Counted from the stretch's first letter, positions 12,614-31,257 are shown. The stretch: DNA of 64,000 nt from Solea solea (GCF_958295425.1 NC_081139.1:24658888-24722887); one strand, 5' to 3'. Notes: a model not told the origin generated them from the sequence alone. Program-made: numbers and translations.

Positions 12614-13290
12614 AGCTATGTTTACATGTGCCAAATTTCTTCATTTCAATTGGATTTTACAATTGTGTGCACATGCATTAACTGCTCAGTCAGACTATTT
12701 TGACGTCCGGAAGCAGAAGCAGGTTCACTTCTGCTTCAGTAGTAAACAAGCGCTGCATGTCCCTCTCTCTCTCTCTCCCCCATTTTTCCTTTCACCCCAA
12801 CTGGCCAAGGTCGACGCTGCACATCTCTGAGTCTGGTTCTGTCACAGATTCCTGTTAAAAGGGAGTTTGTTTCTCTCCACTGATGCCTAGTGTTTGCTCA
12901 TTGTGTGAACTATTGGGTTTCTCTTCTCTCTAAAATATTGTAACTACTACTTAATATATACAGTGCCTTGAGATCATGTATCTTGTGATTTGGCGCTATA
13001 AATACAATTTAATTGTTTTGGAATGGAAAACAGCAGTAACTAAATGGAAATATGTCACATTTACATAAATAAGAAACATGTTAGCACCAGGAAGTCATGA
13101 TCAAATCAACTTTTGATATGAACTCTGCTGTGAATGACGATCGGCATATACCAGTCCTCTCATTGTGCATTACATTTCTTACCGAATGGGCGGTATGGAA
13201 TCAGGGTTTTTGGATATACATGTTTCCATGACATATTTTTATTCTGATCAGGGTTTTACTCCGATTACTTGCGTCCATGTAAACAATGCT
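12614..13290. mobile_element. MITE with inverted ends, interrupted by a retroposon
   Basis: The left end AGCTATGTTTACATGTGCC and the right end read inward (AGCATTGTTTACATGGACGC) match at most positions, giving a terminal inverted repeat of about 20 bp. The element lies in stx18 intron 5. Its middle (about 12770-13016) is a separate retroposon tail, so this is a nested insertion. No transposase is encoded. Superfamily not resolved. Confidence 0.6.
12770..13016 (+). mobile_element. retroposon 3' tail nested in a MITE
   Basis: The stretch carries a conserved fish-repeat block: 'gagtctggttctgtcacag', 'ttaaaagggagtttg', 'gtttgctcattgtg', then the terminal 'gccttgagat...gatttggcgctataaata'. This is the 3' part of a very common teleost retroposon family, recognised from memory. 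It is non-coding. Confidence 0.6.
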
Positions 13291-13468
13291 AGTGACTCTG
13301 CTCCAATAAAGCGGTGTTCCAAAAAATGATTCAGCTAAAACACCATTGCTGATTTCTTCCCCATATCTGATCCAGTGATTTTGAGTATAGTTTTGGCTCG
13401 TCCCTAGAATCAATTTTAGAAATTGTGTGAATGAGGTTTGCGTTGAGTTGAGTATTGCTGAACACTCA

Positions 13469-13582
<114 letters not shown>

Positions 13583-13712
13583 TTAAATAGTAGATGTCTT
13601 TAAGAAAGAGATAATGAACTGCAAATCGTCATACACTTGTATACCAAAGCCTCTGTGGACTGTTTGGTACAAGACAAGTTTCATCAAAGCTGAATGAGCT
13701 GCATAAACTCAC

Positions 13713-13790
13713 CTCTCAGATACTTTTCAATGAGGTCCAGCACTGCTCCTCTGTGCTCCTTTAGTTGGGTTGATGTTATCTTCTTCTCTG
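13713..13790 (-). CDS. stx18: stx18 exon 4
   Basis: The exon encodes residues 113-138: AEKKITSTQLKEHRGAVLDL, then IEKYLR, with split codons at both ends (phase 1). It matches the human segment with Q.KEHR.AVLD.IE.YL. Acceptor GATGCAG, donor GTGAGT. Confidence 0.94.
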
Positions 13791-14109
13791 CTGCATCAAC
13801 AATAACAAAATCAGTTCAAATACATTTGTATATGTATAATATTCCTTTTAGAGGGTAACTAAACCCCATCTTCTGAGGATAACATTTTGAAAAATGCCAG
13901 TAAGTGGGCTGAGAGCTGTATAAGGTGCTCAGTGAAAGGAGTGTATTAATCGCTCAGACCACACTTCAAGCAGTGGAGAGAGAAAATTTGGGACAACAAC
14001 CCTTGCACTGGTTGGAAAGGAGGGTGACAAAAGAATGCATTAGCAGTGGCATTAGCATGGACAAAGAAAGCAGAATTTGTGTATAATGTAGAATTTCAAT
14101 ACTTTGCAC

Positions 14110-14542
14110 TAGTGCTGTAGTACTCGAGAACGGTCTTGGTCGAGACCAGTCTCGAGACCACTTTTTGAATCGTCTGCATTTTTACTCGGTCTTGTCTCGG
14201 TCTCGGACAAAGCGGACCCAGATTTTATTTCAAGACCGGTCAAGACCACAACTGTGGGGATATCAATAAATTGCCTGTGCATTTTTGGATTAACTTGTTA
14301 ACATCATTACTGTGATTTTGCGTAAATCGTATTGCTTCGGGTACAACCAATAACTTGACTCATTTGAAATTTCACCCTTCCCGCCCCCTTTCACACGCCC
14401 CCACAAAAGTGCAAGCGACGCTAACAATCTTGGTCTTGTCTCGGTCTCGACCCCTCAAAGTCTTGATCTTGTCTTGGTCTCCATACACTGTGGTCTTGGT
14501 CTCGACTTGGTCTCGGTTTAGGTGGTCTTGTCTACAACACTA
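14110..14542. mobile_element. hAT-like MITE with perfect 8-bp target duplication
   Basis: The 433-bp element is flanked by the direct repeat CTTTGCAC (14102-14109 and 14543-14550). The left end is TAGTGCTGTAG and the right end read inward is TAGTGTTGTAG. The inside is made of repeated GGTCTTG/GGTCTCG/TCGAGACC words, a composition I recognise from a widespread fish hAT family. It has no coding capacity and lies in stx18 intron 3. Confidence 0.88.
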
Positions 14543-14934
14543 CTTTGCACTAAAAGTGTGAAGATCTGCACCTGGATAAGCAAAAGCATTAATAGATATC
14601 CTTATACACTGGTTTACACCAGAAGAAAAGGGAGTTGAGTTACACTTTACAATAAAATGTGTTGTTTATTGTACAATATACCCTTGCCTTGCTTTACAGA
14701 GTCTGTCATTTTGATGTTTCTTAAGCAGCCCCAACAGACAAACAGCCAGTGTGTGAGTTTTGTATTTTTAATCAGAAGCTTAATATACAAACTAATAAAA
14801 TCAACATCCTTCTTGGTACGCCACCATAGTTTCTTGATGTGCTTGAAGTAGGGAATGGTGAGTAAATCAGTCTTCTGTTTGCAGTCTCACCATTAGATGT
14901 CACTAACTCAAACAACAACAATACGATGTCCCAC

Positions 14935-15050
14935 CTTCATTGCGTAGCTGCTTGATGGCTTCAGAACAGGTCCTCATGAAGATCTGAGCGTCCTGGTCGA
15001 TCTGATCTCGCTCATTGTCCGTCATACGAGTAAGATCTGACAAAATTAGA
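14935..15050 (-). CDS. stx18: stx18 exon 3
   Basis: The exon encodes S74 (split) to E112: [20 protein letters not shown], then [19 protein letters not shown]. The block [27 protein letters not shown] is nearly identical in vertebrate syntaxin-18 and forms part of the N-terminal helical domain. Acceptor CTTGCAG, donor GTGGGA. 116 nt, phase 2 in and 1 out. Confidence 0.95.
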
Positions 15051-15744
15051 CTGCAAGAGCACATGAGATCAATGACACTCAGAGTTTAAACTCTCCAAAC
15101 ACCAAAATACTGACACATGCCCATCTGCTTTCCCCAATTCTGAATCAGGGTCATGCGGGAAGAGACCTGATGGCAGAGAAATTCACCCATCTATTTGACA
15201 TTATCCTCTGTGAGGTTTTTACTTTAATTAGCCATTCTTGGCCTGAACCAGCTACACAAATACACTAATAATCCACAGTCTGCAATTATTGGTCTGGCAA
15301 AGGCAATGGAGACGAGCTGTGACGAGGCTAAATGTAGAGGAGGCCAGTGCTGGCATCTTGACGTACTTTCCCACCAGTTAATGCTGATGAACTCCACACC
15401 CATCAACATATCTAATGTTTAGTTCACGCGTTCTTGCCTTTATCAACAAACCTAAGAAAACATAGGCTACTCCACAAAATCACACCTACAAAACAGAGGG
15501 GGCCTTGAAGGGAGGAAAGCCTGGATTAGTCCCAGGGCGTGATTTGTTCTCCACTTGGTTGCAGCTCAATTATTCCAGACAATTAAACTGGAGCCTGCCG
15601 CTACAGACCACCCTACTCGCTGCTGACCTCCTGCCAGCAGCAAGCCCCTGCAGCAAACACACACACACATAGACAGAAATATTTGAAAGTCCTATTAAAT
15701 AAAACCAGACTTCTGACCCCTTCAATTTTTGTCAGAATGAAAAG

Positions 15745-16677
15745 CTACATTCAGATTACCAGGCTGAAGTGACGTCAGGTAAGGTGACTCAGTTCAAATT
15801 TTGTGTGGACACACATGCAACTGCCAATTCCGACTTTCCACTTCAGTATGTGGTCCTATATCAGATATATGTATATTATATATGTGGCCACGGGTGCATG
15901 GCAAAATCAAACAATCTTACCCACAAATTCACTGCGATAACTTATTTTTCTGAATTTCCTAGCCTGGGTGAACACATCTGAATATGGCAGGGATTTGATT
16001 TTGCTCTTCAAACACATCTGGCTAAGTTTTGGCCAAGTACAAAATCTCAGAAAAAAAGGAAACAATTTCCCCCTGGCGGGCTTAACACAATGAGAACAGA
16101 GCCAACGGCAAGAAGCTTCTGTATACATCCAACATGATAGCCACTGAAGAGCAGCTGTCTTTCAAGTTGGCTGTTGCTTCCACTTTAAGCAACTTGCTCA
16201 ATGGAACTCCACCGTGCAAAAGTCGCCATTACTAGACAGCCATCGCTGCTAGAAAACGACAACAAGCATGTTTGTTGTTATGTTTTTCGTCGCTCTGCAT
16301 ACATCATCCAAATCATTGATCCAATTGGTCGTAGGTCTATCTAATTGCGTACAGAGGCATTTTGATCTATGTCTGTTGGTCAAACCTCTTGAAAGTGGGA
16401 GGTGACTATACCCTTTCCAGACATGAATTTCCCCAATGGGGATTCAATAAAGGTACATTCTATCTTATCTTTCTTACATATCTTCAATATTGAGTGGTCC
16501 CATAAATATTACGTTTTCTGTTGTTGTTGATGTCGCATGCAAAAAGGAATTAGTTCTGAGAGATCAGTCACGTTCAGATGCAACACTCATGTATTTAAGA
16601 ATAAACTGTCAAATCTGATCTGTAATGACTCAGATTTGAATCTGATTCGAACAATGGGGCTGCTAATCTGAACGTAG
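15745..16677. mobile_element. non-autonomous DNA element with inverted ends, partly overwritten
   Basis: The left end CTACATTCAGATTACCAG and the right end read inward (CTACGTTCAGATTAGCAG) match at 16 of 18 positions. The interior has blocks typical of a known fish repeat ('ggctgttgcttccactttaa', 'gacagccatcgctgctagaa'). About 16425-16480 carries a retroposon tail ('caatggggattcaataaagg'), perhaps nested. It lies in stx18 intron 2, ending 102 bases from exon 2. No clean target duplication seen. Confidence 0.6.
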
Positions 16678-16778
16678 GAGCCATAATGTCCGCCCCCTGC
16701 CTTTAGCCTTGGTAGGTTTCCCCTGCTGCTGTTGTTGATTGCGGTGAATGAGTGTGATGTGGTTTTGGGAGAAGCTTA

Positions 16779-20361
<3,583 letters not shown>

Positions 20362-20905
20362 TGAGGCCCTATCCACGCGGACATGGAACAAAGCGTAAAC
20401 AATCTTTTCTTTTTCCATAAACACAGCAGAATTTCAAGAAAGGTCTTCATCCACACAAAACCCCACAAAACTACTACAAACGTTGTAGTACATATGCCAG
20501 GCCTGTACGTGGCACTGCACAGACCACCGTACAAAAGTGAATAAGACGACGTTGATCATGCCCTTACGGCATGCTCAACATTCTCTAGCAGCGATGTTTA
20601 CAAACCTTTTGAAATAAAACTTTACTCAAGTAATGTACAATGTACACAATGACAGTGACAGAGACAGAGTGAATAAAGCCAGACTACGGAAAAAGATTAA
20701 CCAACCAATCTCCAATCACAAGGCGACAATGAAGAAAAGATGAGCAACCTCAAGACAGAGGGCGGATTATGACATCATTGCTTTACCAAAGTAACGTATT
20801 GGTTGAAAATGCAAGGGTTGCACTTTGAGATTTTTTTTGAGACTCGTTTTCAAAAAAAATTGTGTGTCAGTGCTCCCAAAACACTGTGAATGAAACGGCG
20901 GTATG
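20362..20905. repeat. probable old MITE copy
   Basis: The start 'gaggccctatccacgcgga' and the later 'cagtgctcccaaaacactgtg' are ends I associate with a fish DNA-element family. The right end is degraded and no target duplication was found. Confidence 0.35.
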
Positions 20906-23576
20906 ATAAAAAAAAAAAAACCTTAGTGGAGTCACCTAGACTAGTATTTCACTGGAAACCATGTTGCTACATTTTGAAGCAATCACATCACATTTCAGCA
21001 TTCACTTTCATGTGAAACACATGTTGGCTGGGGGTTGTCACGTTTGATAAAATAGCCTGGACACCACAGTGGAACGAAAATGAAATGATAAAATGAATAG
21101 TCACAAAAGCAAGGTGGCCTATGTGAGGAACGAGGCAGGATCAGATACTGTAGGTTTAGAAAAGAAAAAACCTGCATCACAGGTAAACTGCTATTAACAA
21201 TTACAGTTTTGTAAATGTAAATTAAACTTCAGTAATAGTTTCCTTTTGTTAAATAGAAGGAGCAGAATCTACAGCTATCTTCCAGTTGTGTTAGTGTCAT
21301 TCTTAAAGGAACATACTTGTACTGTTTTGTATATCTGCATAATTGGAACACGTTTTACAGTCAAGCTTTTGTTCACGTTAGGTCCCTTACTCTTGGAAAG
21401 TATTCAGGTGTCTGGATGTTGGCTGGATCGCCACCACAGCACCATAACCTACATTCCAATACATATCAAGCATAATTTATTTTTCTTAAGTGTGAAATCC
21501 AAAGTTACACCTTAATGTGGGAAGGTTTTTCCAAAAAGCTTCACCAGTGTGTCATCACACACCTTTTTTTTTTTTTAATGCTTTCTTCCTGGTCATTTAA
21601 CCTGTGTGGATACTCAGTATTGTTTTTAGATTTTATTCAGTATAGTCAAGATTTAAAAATCAATAAATGTAAGATATACCTAATATCCTTACAAGTGAGT
21701 ATCAACTGCTATTATTAATTAAAAAAGTTAAAAAATAAGGCACTTGAATTGGATTAAATCTAAATTTAACAGATTTGATAGATAAGATAGAATAGAGATT
21801 TTCTTACAGTTACTATACATTCAATTGTTGTCTTAATTGTTGTATGACTGTGTATTGCACTTGAGGAGTGAAATTAATCCATTATTACTCATTTACTAAA
21901 CTAATCATCAACTAACTTCATAATCAACTAATTGAAACAAGGAAAAAATGTTGGTACGTGGACAAAATAAGACATTTGAGAACATCATCATTTTGAGGAC
22001 ATTTTATGGACCAAACAATTGAAATAATTGACAGATGAGTCAATTGCAAAAATAATTGTTAGTTGCAGCCATATTGTATTGCACTAGTTCGTCATGTGTG
22101 TAAACATGTTGTTAAGATTTGATTATTTTGAAACCAAACGAGCGAATGAGAACTTTCCAAATTTGTAAGGGGAAATGTTATAAGCAACTAGTTTCTTTCT
22201 CTTGAAAGCAAATTTCTAATTTATTGTTAAGACAGCAAATCCTCATGTAAACGGAATTACGTGAGGACTGAAACCAGAATCACGGAACATGGAAAAATGA
22301 GTCACATAAGCGTAGACAACAGCATGATTAAGATGAAAAAAACGCATGTAGAGAATTTGAAAAATGAACAAAGCAACAATAATCACAGTTTGTACATGTG
22401 GAAACAACAGAGTCTGTACAATATTGCAGTCCTTGTTTAAAACAAGGGAATTAATCTCTGGACAGTTTTCACCTCCGAGGCAACAATCAAACTCGTTTTC
22501 TGTCGCCGTTCGCCTGGAACACTGCTTTTGATCTACTCTAGATGAATGATGAGCAATGAAGTGAGAAGCAAATACAATACAGCGCATTTGCTGTTATTAG
22601 TTAGTTATTCAAACCACAGCATCACTTGACATATTCAATATCAATGTAAAATGACAATACATATATAGTACTCTTCTAATGTCTTCTTCCAATTACATTT
22701 TTATAAGGAAAGCCACACTAGTGTCTTTTAGAAATGTCATCTGTTTTGAATGAGAACACATCTGTTGTAGTTTCATGGTTCAGCCTCTCCGTGTTTAGGA
22801 GTGTCAGGGTCAAGTATGCAGCCTGCTGTCATCTGCACTGGTAGTATTTCAGCCATTGTAAATCACAATAACTAAGATTTGTCTAACAACAGAGTCTTAC
22901 AGCATTCTTTAAAAAAAAAGCCCCCACAGCTGCTTCTATCGTCTTGCTACATATTTAAATGTTTAAATTCATCTATTGTGTTCAGCATTACTTTTGTTCC
23001 GCTCAAAGAATTTCATCTGCCAAGTATCTGGCGTCCATCTCGCCATGTAGACTTTGACATACATCTGTAGATCTGCCTTTCAGCTGCTTTCTTCAACCGT
23101 TATTTTTCAATTTCATGAATTGTACAGGAAAAGCGCTGTTGCACGCAGTGAAACGAAATCAAGACTGTGCTTGGGCCCGAGAGCAGATGCCTCAAAATTC
23201 AATTAGGCTGGCTTTCGTGGGAAAACAGTGCAGAGATTAGGCAAACTGGTAAAGAGAGCATTTAGCAGCATGTTTATCTCCGGGTGATCCCCACAGATCA
23301 CTCCCCCTTGGCTAAAGTGTCGACTCAATAAAGACTCGGTTTAGACAGCTGTGTGTGAGCATGTTTTTGCCCGTGTGCCAACGCAGTTTGACTTGAGACA
23401 GTAAAGAAGAAACTTTATACATTACAAAGATTATATCAAAATGTTCCTATTCAGAGCCGTTATTAAAAATAATAATAATATCATTCTATACAGTCTTCAT
23501 AGTTAAAGTTGACATATAATAGTCAGGATTTAGGTAATAAATTACTACATGAATGATTGTTTTCTATTCTTTAAAA
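20906..23576 (-). other. stx18: stx18 intron 1, unannotated stretch
   Basis: AT-rich DNA with no gene recognised. About 23100-23340 has balanced composition and a run of non-repetitive sequence including 'aaattcaattaggctgg' and reads like a possible noncoding regulatory element. Confidence 0.4.
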
Positions 23577-23854
23577 CAGTGTTTCCAAAACTTTTTATAC
23601 AGAGACCGATTTTTTTAAAGTGAGACTATCTGACATAGAAAAAACATATGGCATTTGGGCATAATACAACATTTGTGATTATTTTTACTACCACCTTATA
23701 TTTAGAATGGATAAACCAGACATTTTCAAGAGATCTATGCTTGATACCTTAATCGAAATTCCATTGTATTCATCTCTTTTACTGAATCTTAATTAAAATG
23801 GTGAAAAAACTGCGACCCATCAGTGGGTTCTGACTCAGTATCTGGGAATGACTG
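23577..23854. mobile_element. probable hAT-type MITE
   Basis: The left end CAGTGTTTCCAAAACTTTTT and the right-hand part 'gtgggttctgactcagtatc...gggaatgactg' match a fish repeat with CAGTG-type inverted ends. Read inward, the right end begins CAGTCATTCCCAGA. Target duplications are not exact. Non-coding. Confidence 0.5.
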
Positions 23855-26538
23855 TTTTAATTAAAATATTTGTTGGACCTGTGTGTACAATTATTCTGTC
23901 AATACTTATGTATAGCTAAATTGTAATGTATCACAATGTAGCTTTTCATCCCGTAACAACAAACATAGGCAAAGTAATATAAACTGACTCAAAGAAACAT
24001 AAGGAATGAACAGGAAACGCATTAAAAATCTTTACCGATCTAAATTATGTAATTCTTTGACAACAAAATATTATAACATCAAAAAACCAAACCAAGATCA
24101 CAAACAAATTTTAAGTGTGCCCTTAATTTTCTTGAGCAGTGCATTTCCACACACATCATTCCATAAATGCTTGAAATGAATGAATGTTATAATGTTAACC
24201 TCTTTAATGCAAAGGATCTTCAAATATCCCACAGTTAAATCTAACAGAGTCATAAACAAATATTCTACAAATCAGTCCTACGTTGGGCCTCAAATGTACC
24301 CACTAATGATTCAACATACAGTATCATAGAAAAGAAAAGAGTAAAATCCTTTACTGTCATTGACTTGTTAACAATATGACATTTCTTGGCTCTCATAAAA
24401 GAACTGTTATCATTCACTCCTTCACAAAAACACACTCACACATTGGCGTGTATATCATTGGGTTTGTGATAGACCAACTACTAACTACAGTCAATTTAAA
24501 TGTGAAAGTGTAGCCATGAATTTTATGGATATTAAGGTATACATGCACTGATGGCACAACACAGAGATACTTTTTATTTAATTGTATTGTTTTATTATTA
24601 CTTTGTTTTTATATGTATTGTTCTTAATCGTGTTTACCTGCTGGGTCAAATTTCCCTGCTGGACAATACAATTCTCTTCCATTCTGAGGTATGTACATTT
24701 TTGTTCAATTTCAGAATGTTTGAAATCCATTATCACAAGCAAAAATATAGTATCTTGAACTCAAACTGTTGTTTAGAGAGTCAGTGGGCATATTATTTCA
24801 GTGTGGACACTTGAGAGCAACACAAGAAAACGTTCAAGAGTCTGTCTGACCCTTTTTATTACCCAGAAGAAAACACTGCAACACAGAGCCAATTTTGAAA
24901 TACCAATAGCAGAGGTATGCATGGTGGGGATGCAAATGCTATTTTTGATCCACAATTTAACAATTTTTTTTATACATTTAAACTTGAGGGGGGCAGCAGG
25001 CTACGGGAGACAGATGAGGTGATGCGGTGAAATGGAGATCACAGTTCCACCAACAGACCCCAGACCAAACCCCACCCTGCAAACACTGGCCCTCTTATTA
25101 GTCAATCAAGCCTCTTTTTTTTTGCATTGCCTTGAGAGAAGCTACATTTCCTTTCTCATGGAGCTGCCTTTTGAGTGGAAAAAGCCTCACAGGACCACTG
25201 AGTATTTGTCAACTTTGATGTTTTCTTTCTAAATTTGTGAAGCTTCAGTGGGAACTGGGAGAGTTATATATATGTAAAAGGGCACTCACATCTGTTGCGC
25301 ATTAGCTGACGGCCGTCAACATTGTTACTGGGGACCTAATTTAATATTTTCTTTGTTTTGATCTTCCACCTTTAATCACTGGCTCTTGGGAAGATCGGCT
25401 TTCCCCAAGAAATTGCTCCAGAGCCAAAAGAAAATGTTATTGCAGCATGTTTATGGAATCATACATGTGAAGAGGCAAAAAAAATGTTGCCTATGTCAGG
25501 CTGTTCAGAGAGGATAGTTGAGCTGGGGGAGATGTGGGTGAAAACCGCGACATAACTGTAAGCAGCCAGGACATTCCAAACTTGCATTTTCAATTTCTGC
25601 AAAAGCTGCTTTACCGGGACGGTTTGAGATGATATCTGCAGAGAGAGGGAGACAGCGGTGGGGGGATGAGGAGAAGTAGAGGGCAGGCACCACAGGATAG
25701 GTTTTGGTTTCTTTTGAATCAGCAACAGTGCTTTTATTAAACCACCAGTTCTAATATCAATGTACCGGAATGAAACAAAAAGCTGGTTGTGCAGAGCTTG
25801 TGTAAAGCTTGGCCTCAGACTGGAGGTTGGAGACAGCAGGTAAAACTTAAATGACTCCCGTAAAGTGGTTCTTCAAGGTGCCTTTGAAGAGTTTTGTGTT
25901 CCATGATATTCATGTTAAAGCCAAGTACTTGTGGCTGTATAAGCAAAACTCATGACATATAGAGGAAAGCCTTTCGTTGCCAATGATCCATCTCCTACTG
26001 CCAACCACTGATGATGCTTTACAGTTTCCTAGTTGCCTGACCTAATTAAATGCCAACTTTGTCTTTCCTGCCAAGTTTATAAGGTCAATATCCCATGACA
26101 GGAGCTTCAGCACGACTTATTTTCACAAATATATTTATGCTTATTTGAAATTTCCAACAATTAAAGATTAGTTAAAACAGGCACTGTAATCAAAATGTTA
26201 TTTGTGTAGCTGAACATCTGTCCAATATTGAAACAGCCGATTTAATTAGTTCAAGTTATTATCAGAAAAGCTTGTTGCATTTACTTTGTTGTTTTTCTTA
26301 TTGCTTACTTCAGATGAGGTCTGGACTTGTTTGTTGAAATGTGCTATAGTGTCAGACATGATTTTGGATATTGTCATATCATGATATGGCATGTTTCATA
26401 TCTTTGATATCTTTTTCTTGTTTAAAAGCTGTTGCATTGATAATCATCATATTTATTATATTGAATATGTGAAATACACTAAATATCATGAATGAAACAT
26501 TGATTATACAAATACGTGGAATCGACAATAATATATAT
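23855..26538 (-). other. stx18: stx18 intron 1, unannotated stretch
   Basis: No gene or clear transposon is visible. The part at about 25270-25690 is non-repetitive with balanced composition and is a candidate regulatory stretch only. Small open frames are AT-driven. Confidence 0.4.
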
Positions 26539-27180
26539 TAGGACTGTCAATAGATAAAAAAACAACTAATTAATCTCACATTTCGAAATTTGTTGATCTA
26601 GATTATAACTGCGATTAAAGGATTGCTTTTCTTCTAATGACGTAATTAATGAGTAATCAGAATGTGTATTTCAGACGCCATTGTTTAAATGTATCTTCCT
26701 GTTTAAACACATAACTACACAAAGAAAATCAGACCTATCAAGTGCCAACCAGGTCATTTTAAAATAAAGGCCAACACGGATGACCGCTATCCTGTATAAC
26801 ATCACGACAAAAAACTCCACCTGAGAATGTCCTTAGAAACTCACACATTAACATTTGTCATGATAAAGTGTGAGAGAGAGAACTAAAGCAGTCAGCCACG
26901 CAGGGTAGGTGTCCAAATGGAAGTCACTGGGCAGCTGCAAGCATATTACAGGCATCGGTGCCCAGAGTGGTTAATTTACCACTTACTTTCCACTCTTGGT
27001 GATGTTGCGCAGGTCTCAGCAGATAGTTGCGCATCTATTTTTTTAGACAGTCAAGGCAAAGGATCGCAACAGTGCACACCAGACGTAAACAAACCTGCGT
27101 TAACTGCGTTAAATAATTGTATCGCTTTAATCTTGGCTGTATAAATCGCAAAGACGAATGCATTAACTTTGGCAGCCCTA
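26539..27180. mobile_element. hAT-like non-autonomous element
   Basis: The left end TAGGACTGTCAATAG and the right end read inward (TAGGGCTGCCAAAGT) are inverted. The flanks are ATATATAT (26531-26538) and ATATACAT (27181-27188), 7 of 8 matching, as expected for an aged 8-bp hAT duplication. The interior keeps a 'ctgcgattaaagg' block and 'gcgttaactgcgttaaata', words typical of a known fish family. It lies in stx18 intron 1, directly left of a TA microsatellite and the Tc1-like element. Confidence 0.65.
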
Positions 27181-27206
27181 ATATACATATATATATACAT
27201 ATATAT

Positions 27207-27256
<50 letters not shown>

Positions 27257-27261
27257 ACATA
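27181..27261. repeat. TA/TACA microsatellite
   Basis: An 81-bp run of ATAC/AT repeats between a hAT-like element and a Tc1-like element. The last TA (27260-27261) is the left target-site dinucleotide of the Tc1-like copy. Confidence 0.9.
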
Positions 27262-28893
<1,632 letters not shown>

Positions 28894-28990
28894 TATATAT
28901 ATATATATATACACATACACATATATATATATATCTACACATACACACATATATATATATATATATATATACATACACACTGTATATATA
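28894..28990. repeat. TA/CA microsatellite
   Basis: About 95 bp of TA, TACACA and CATA repeats begin directly at the right end of the Tc1-like element. Together with the left-hand tract this shows that the element lies inside a TA-rich simple repeat. Confidence 0.9.
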
Positions 28991-31257
28991 TTTAGAAAAG
29001 GCACTTTGTGTTATTGCAAGATTTTTGACCATATTTATGAGCAATTTCCTTGTTTCCAAAGAAGGTACTAGGGCATTAAGAGAAAAGCCGATGTGTCGAC
29101 GCGTCAACGTCAGTGGCAAAAGTCGACAAGTCGTGTGAGGAGTCACGTGATTTTTTCCCCTCTCTGTGTTTGCACTTGGGTAAACAATGCAATCTCTCTC
29201 TGCAATCTCTCTGATTGAATTGAGAGTTGGGTACCCGGTCGGCGCGTAGTTCAGGACATCAAAAGAAGAAACTCAGCTCCTGAAAAGCAGTACTGTGTCT
29301 ATAAAGAGACTGTTGATGTTCATGAAGAGCTATAATAAGTCTGACATTTTTCTTTTTTGAATTAAAAATTCAAATTCATGTTGGTTGTGGTTTATTTTCT
29401 AGCCCTTAGTGTTGCTTCATTAGAGTATTATTAGAGGAAAAAGTGATTTAATTTGGAGAAAAAGGTTGATAAACACTGCAGAAGCAGCGCTACTGAGCTA
29501 CTCTGTTGACTGATGACAACAGAACGATGGTCAAAACTGAACTTCTGAAGAGTGCAGGGTAAGGTGATAAAAACGCTTTATTATTCACAAAGTAAAGTAT
29601 TTTGACATCATATTCAAGGGTACAAATAAAAATAAACAAGGAGACAAATCTAAAAGAATGTCTCGCACAATATACAAACAAAATATAAATAATGAAATAT
29701 ATAGAGCAGTGGCAGAATCTGATTTGGCTAAGCTGGAGGAGTCTGGAAGAGGAGCACACACTCTGGATGGTGCAAAGACTTGATTAAACCATGCTTCTCC
29801 TAAAAGGAAAATGGAAAATTATAGATAAAATTAAAAAGAGAAATGGAGAAAGAATGAGAAATTAAAGCATGGTCATTAGGATTTGGTGAACAATCAAGTG
29901 TACAAGGGCAAATATTCTCACCAGTATGTTTGTGTAGTAATGTGAATTGTTCATTCATGAATTAATGAACAATTCACACTATATAATACACTGGCTGAAT
30001 GTTTTAAGAAATTGTTTCTGATGATTTTTTGGATAGACGTGGAGCGGGGTGACACTCACCTCCACGTCAAGGCCCTGGTCTTTAATCTCATGTCACAGTC
30101 ATGTTCCTTCTGAAAGCCACTGGTTCCATGGTTACAGATCTGGTGGCCTCTGTAGCCTAAACGTTTTTAATAAAAAAATGTTTGATAATTACTTATTACA
30201 ATTATCAACATAGCAAATGTAATTTCCATTATTATTTTGCTGTTTTTTATATTTATTTTCCCCAGTTCTGTGTGGAGTATCTCCATTGTGACATCTACCA
30301 TAAAGACGTAATGGCAGTATTTTTCACTGAAAACTGGTGTGTCACAACGATCATCACCTGTCTATATACAGTAGGCTATGAATAACATTAGATTTTAGCG
30401 CACTCTGAAAATGACCGTCATGTGAAAATATTGTCTGTGACATCTTGAACAAACATGAATAACATTGAAAACATTTGAATAACACTTAAATAAATCTCAA
30501 GCAAAAACAAAGTGACTTTACTTTGCTAACAGCTTACTTAGATGTAACTGTCTATCAAACATTACTTTGATACAGTAACTTTGCTGCTTTACTGCTGACA
30601 ACTATATCACACTGTGAGCCGAAATAGAGTGGAATATTAGCAACAGTCTTACCTCTCAGCGACGTCTTCCTGCTTGAAATGGAGACAGCAAACCCTCTGA
30701 GTTTCCAGCTTTTCAATTTCAGTGTCTTCTCCAAACTCTGGGTGGTTGATAGCTGATAGCATTAGCCTGCAGTGTTAGCCTGCAATGCAGCCACTCTTTG
30801 CACCACTCTGAATCTCTGACTGGCAAATTACGGGAAACTTATTGCTTGTCCTTTCCTTAACTGCACATCCCGGGTACTATTTAGCACTATAGAAAAAAAA
30901 CACAATTCCTCGCAGGGCAGCAAGCAAAGTTGTCGTTGTTCATCCACATGAGCCAAAAATAAATGATCTACCTTTCTCAGCCAAGTCAGCACCTACTTCA
31001 AATATTATTTCACATGTCTACTATATAGATGACCCAGTTTTAATAAACATTCATATTTCCAGCGGTGAAATATTCCTTTAAGCTTGACAGAAATATTGAT
31101 TTGATTCATATAGACATATATTTCAATATCAAAAGAATCATATCCCCAACCCTAGTCCCAATTACCCAATACCTTATTTTTTGTTTCAAATAAAAATTGC
31201 CTCATTTATGCCGACTTAAAAATGTTATGTTCGAAACTGTGATTTCCTGAAAATGAC
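28991..31257 (-). other. stx18: stx18 intron 1, mixed repeats
   Basis: No gene is present. About 29085-29160 has repeated GTCGAC/CGTCAACG words. A 15-bp palindrome (TGTGAATTGTTCATT and its inverse, 8-bp loop) lies at 29941-29978. The part at about 30650-31085 ends in 'ggtgaaatattcctttaa', the end of a common fish MITE. Confidence 0.45.
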
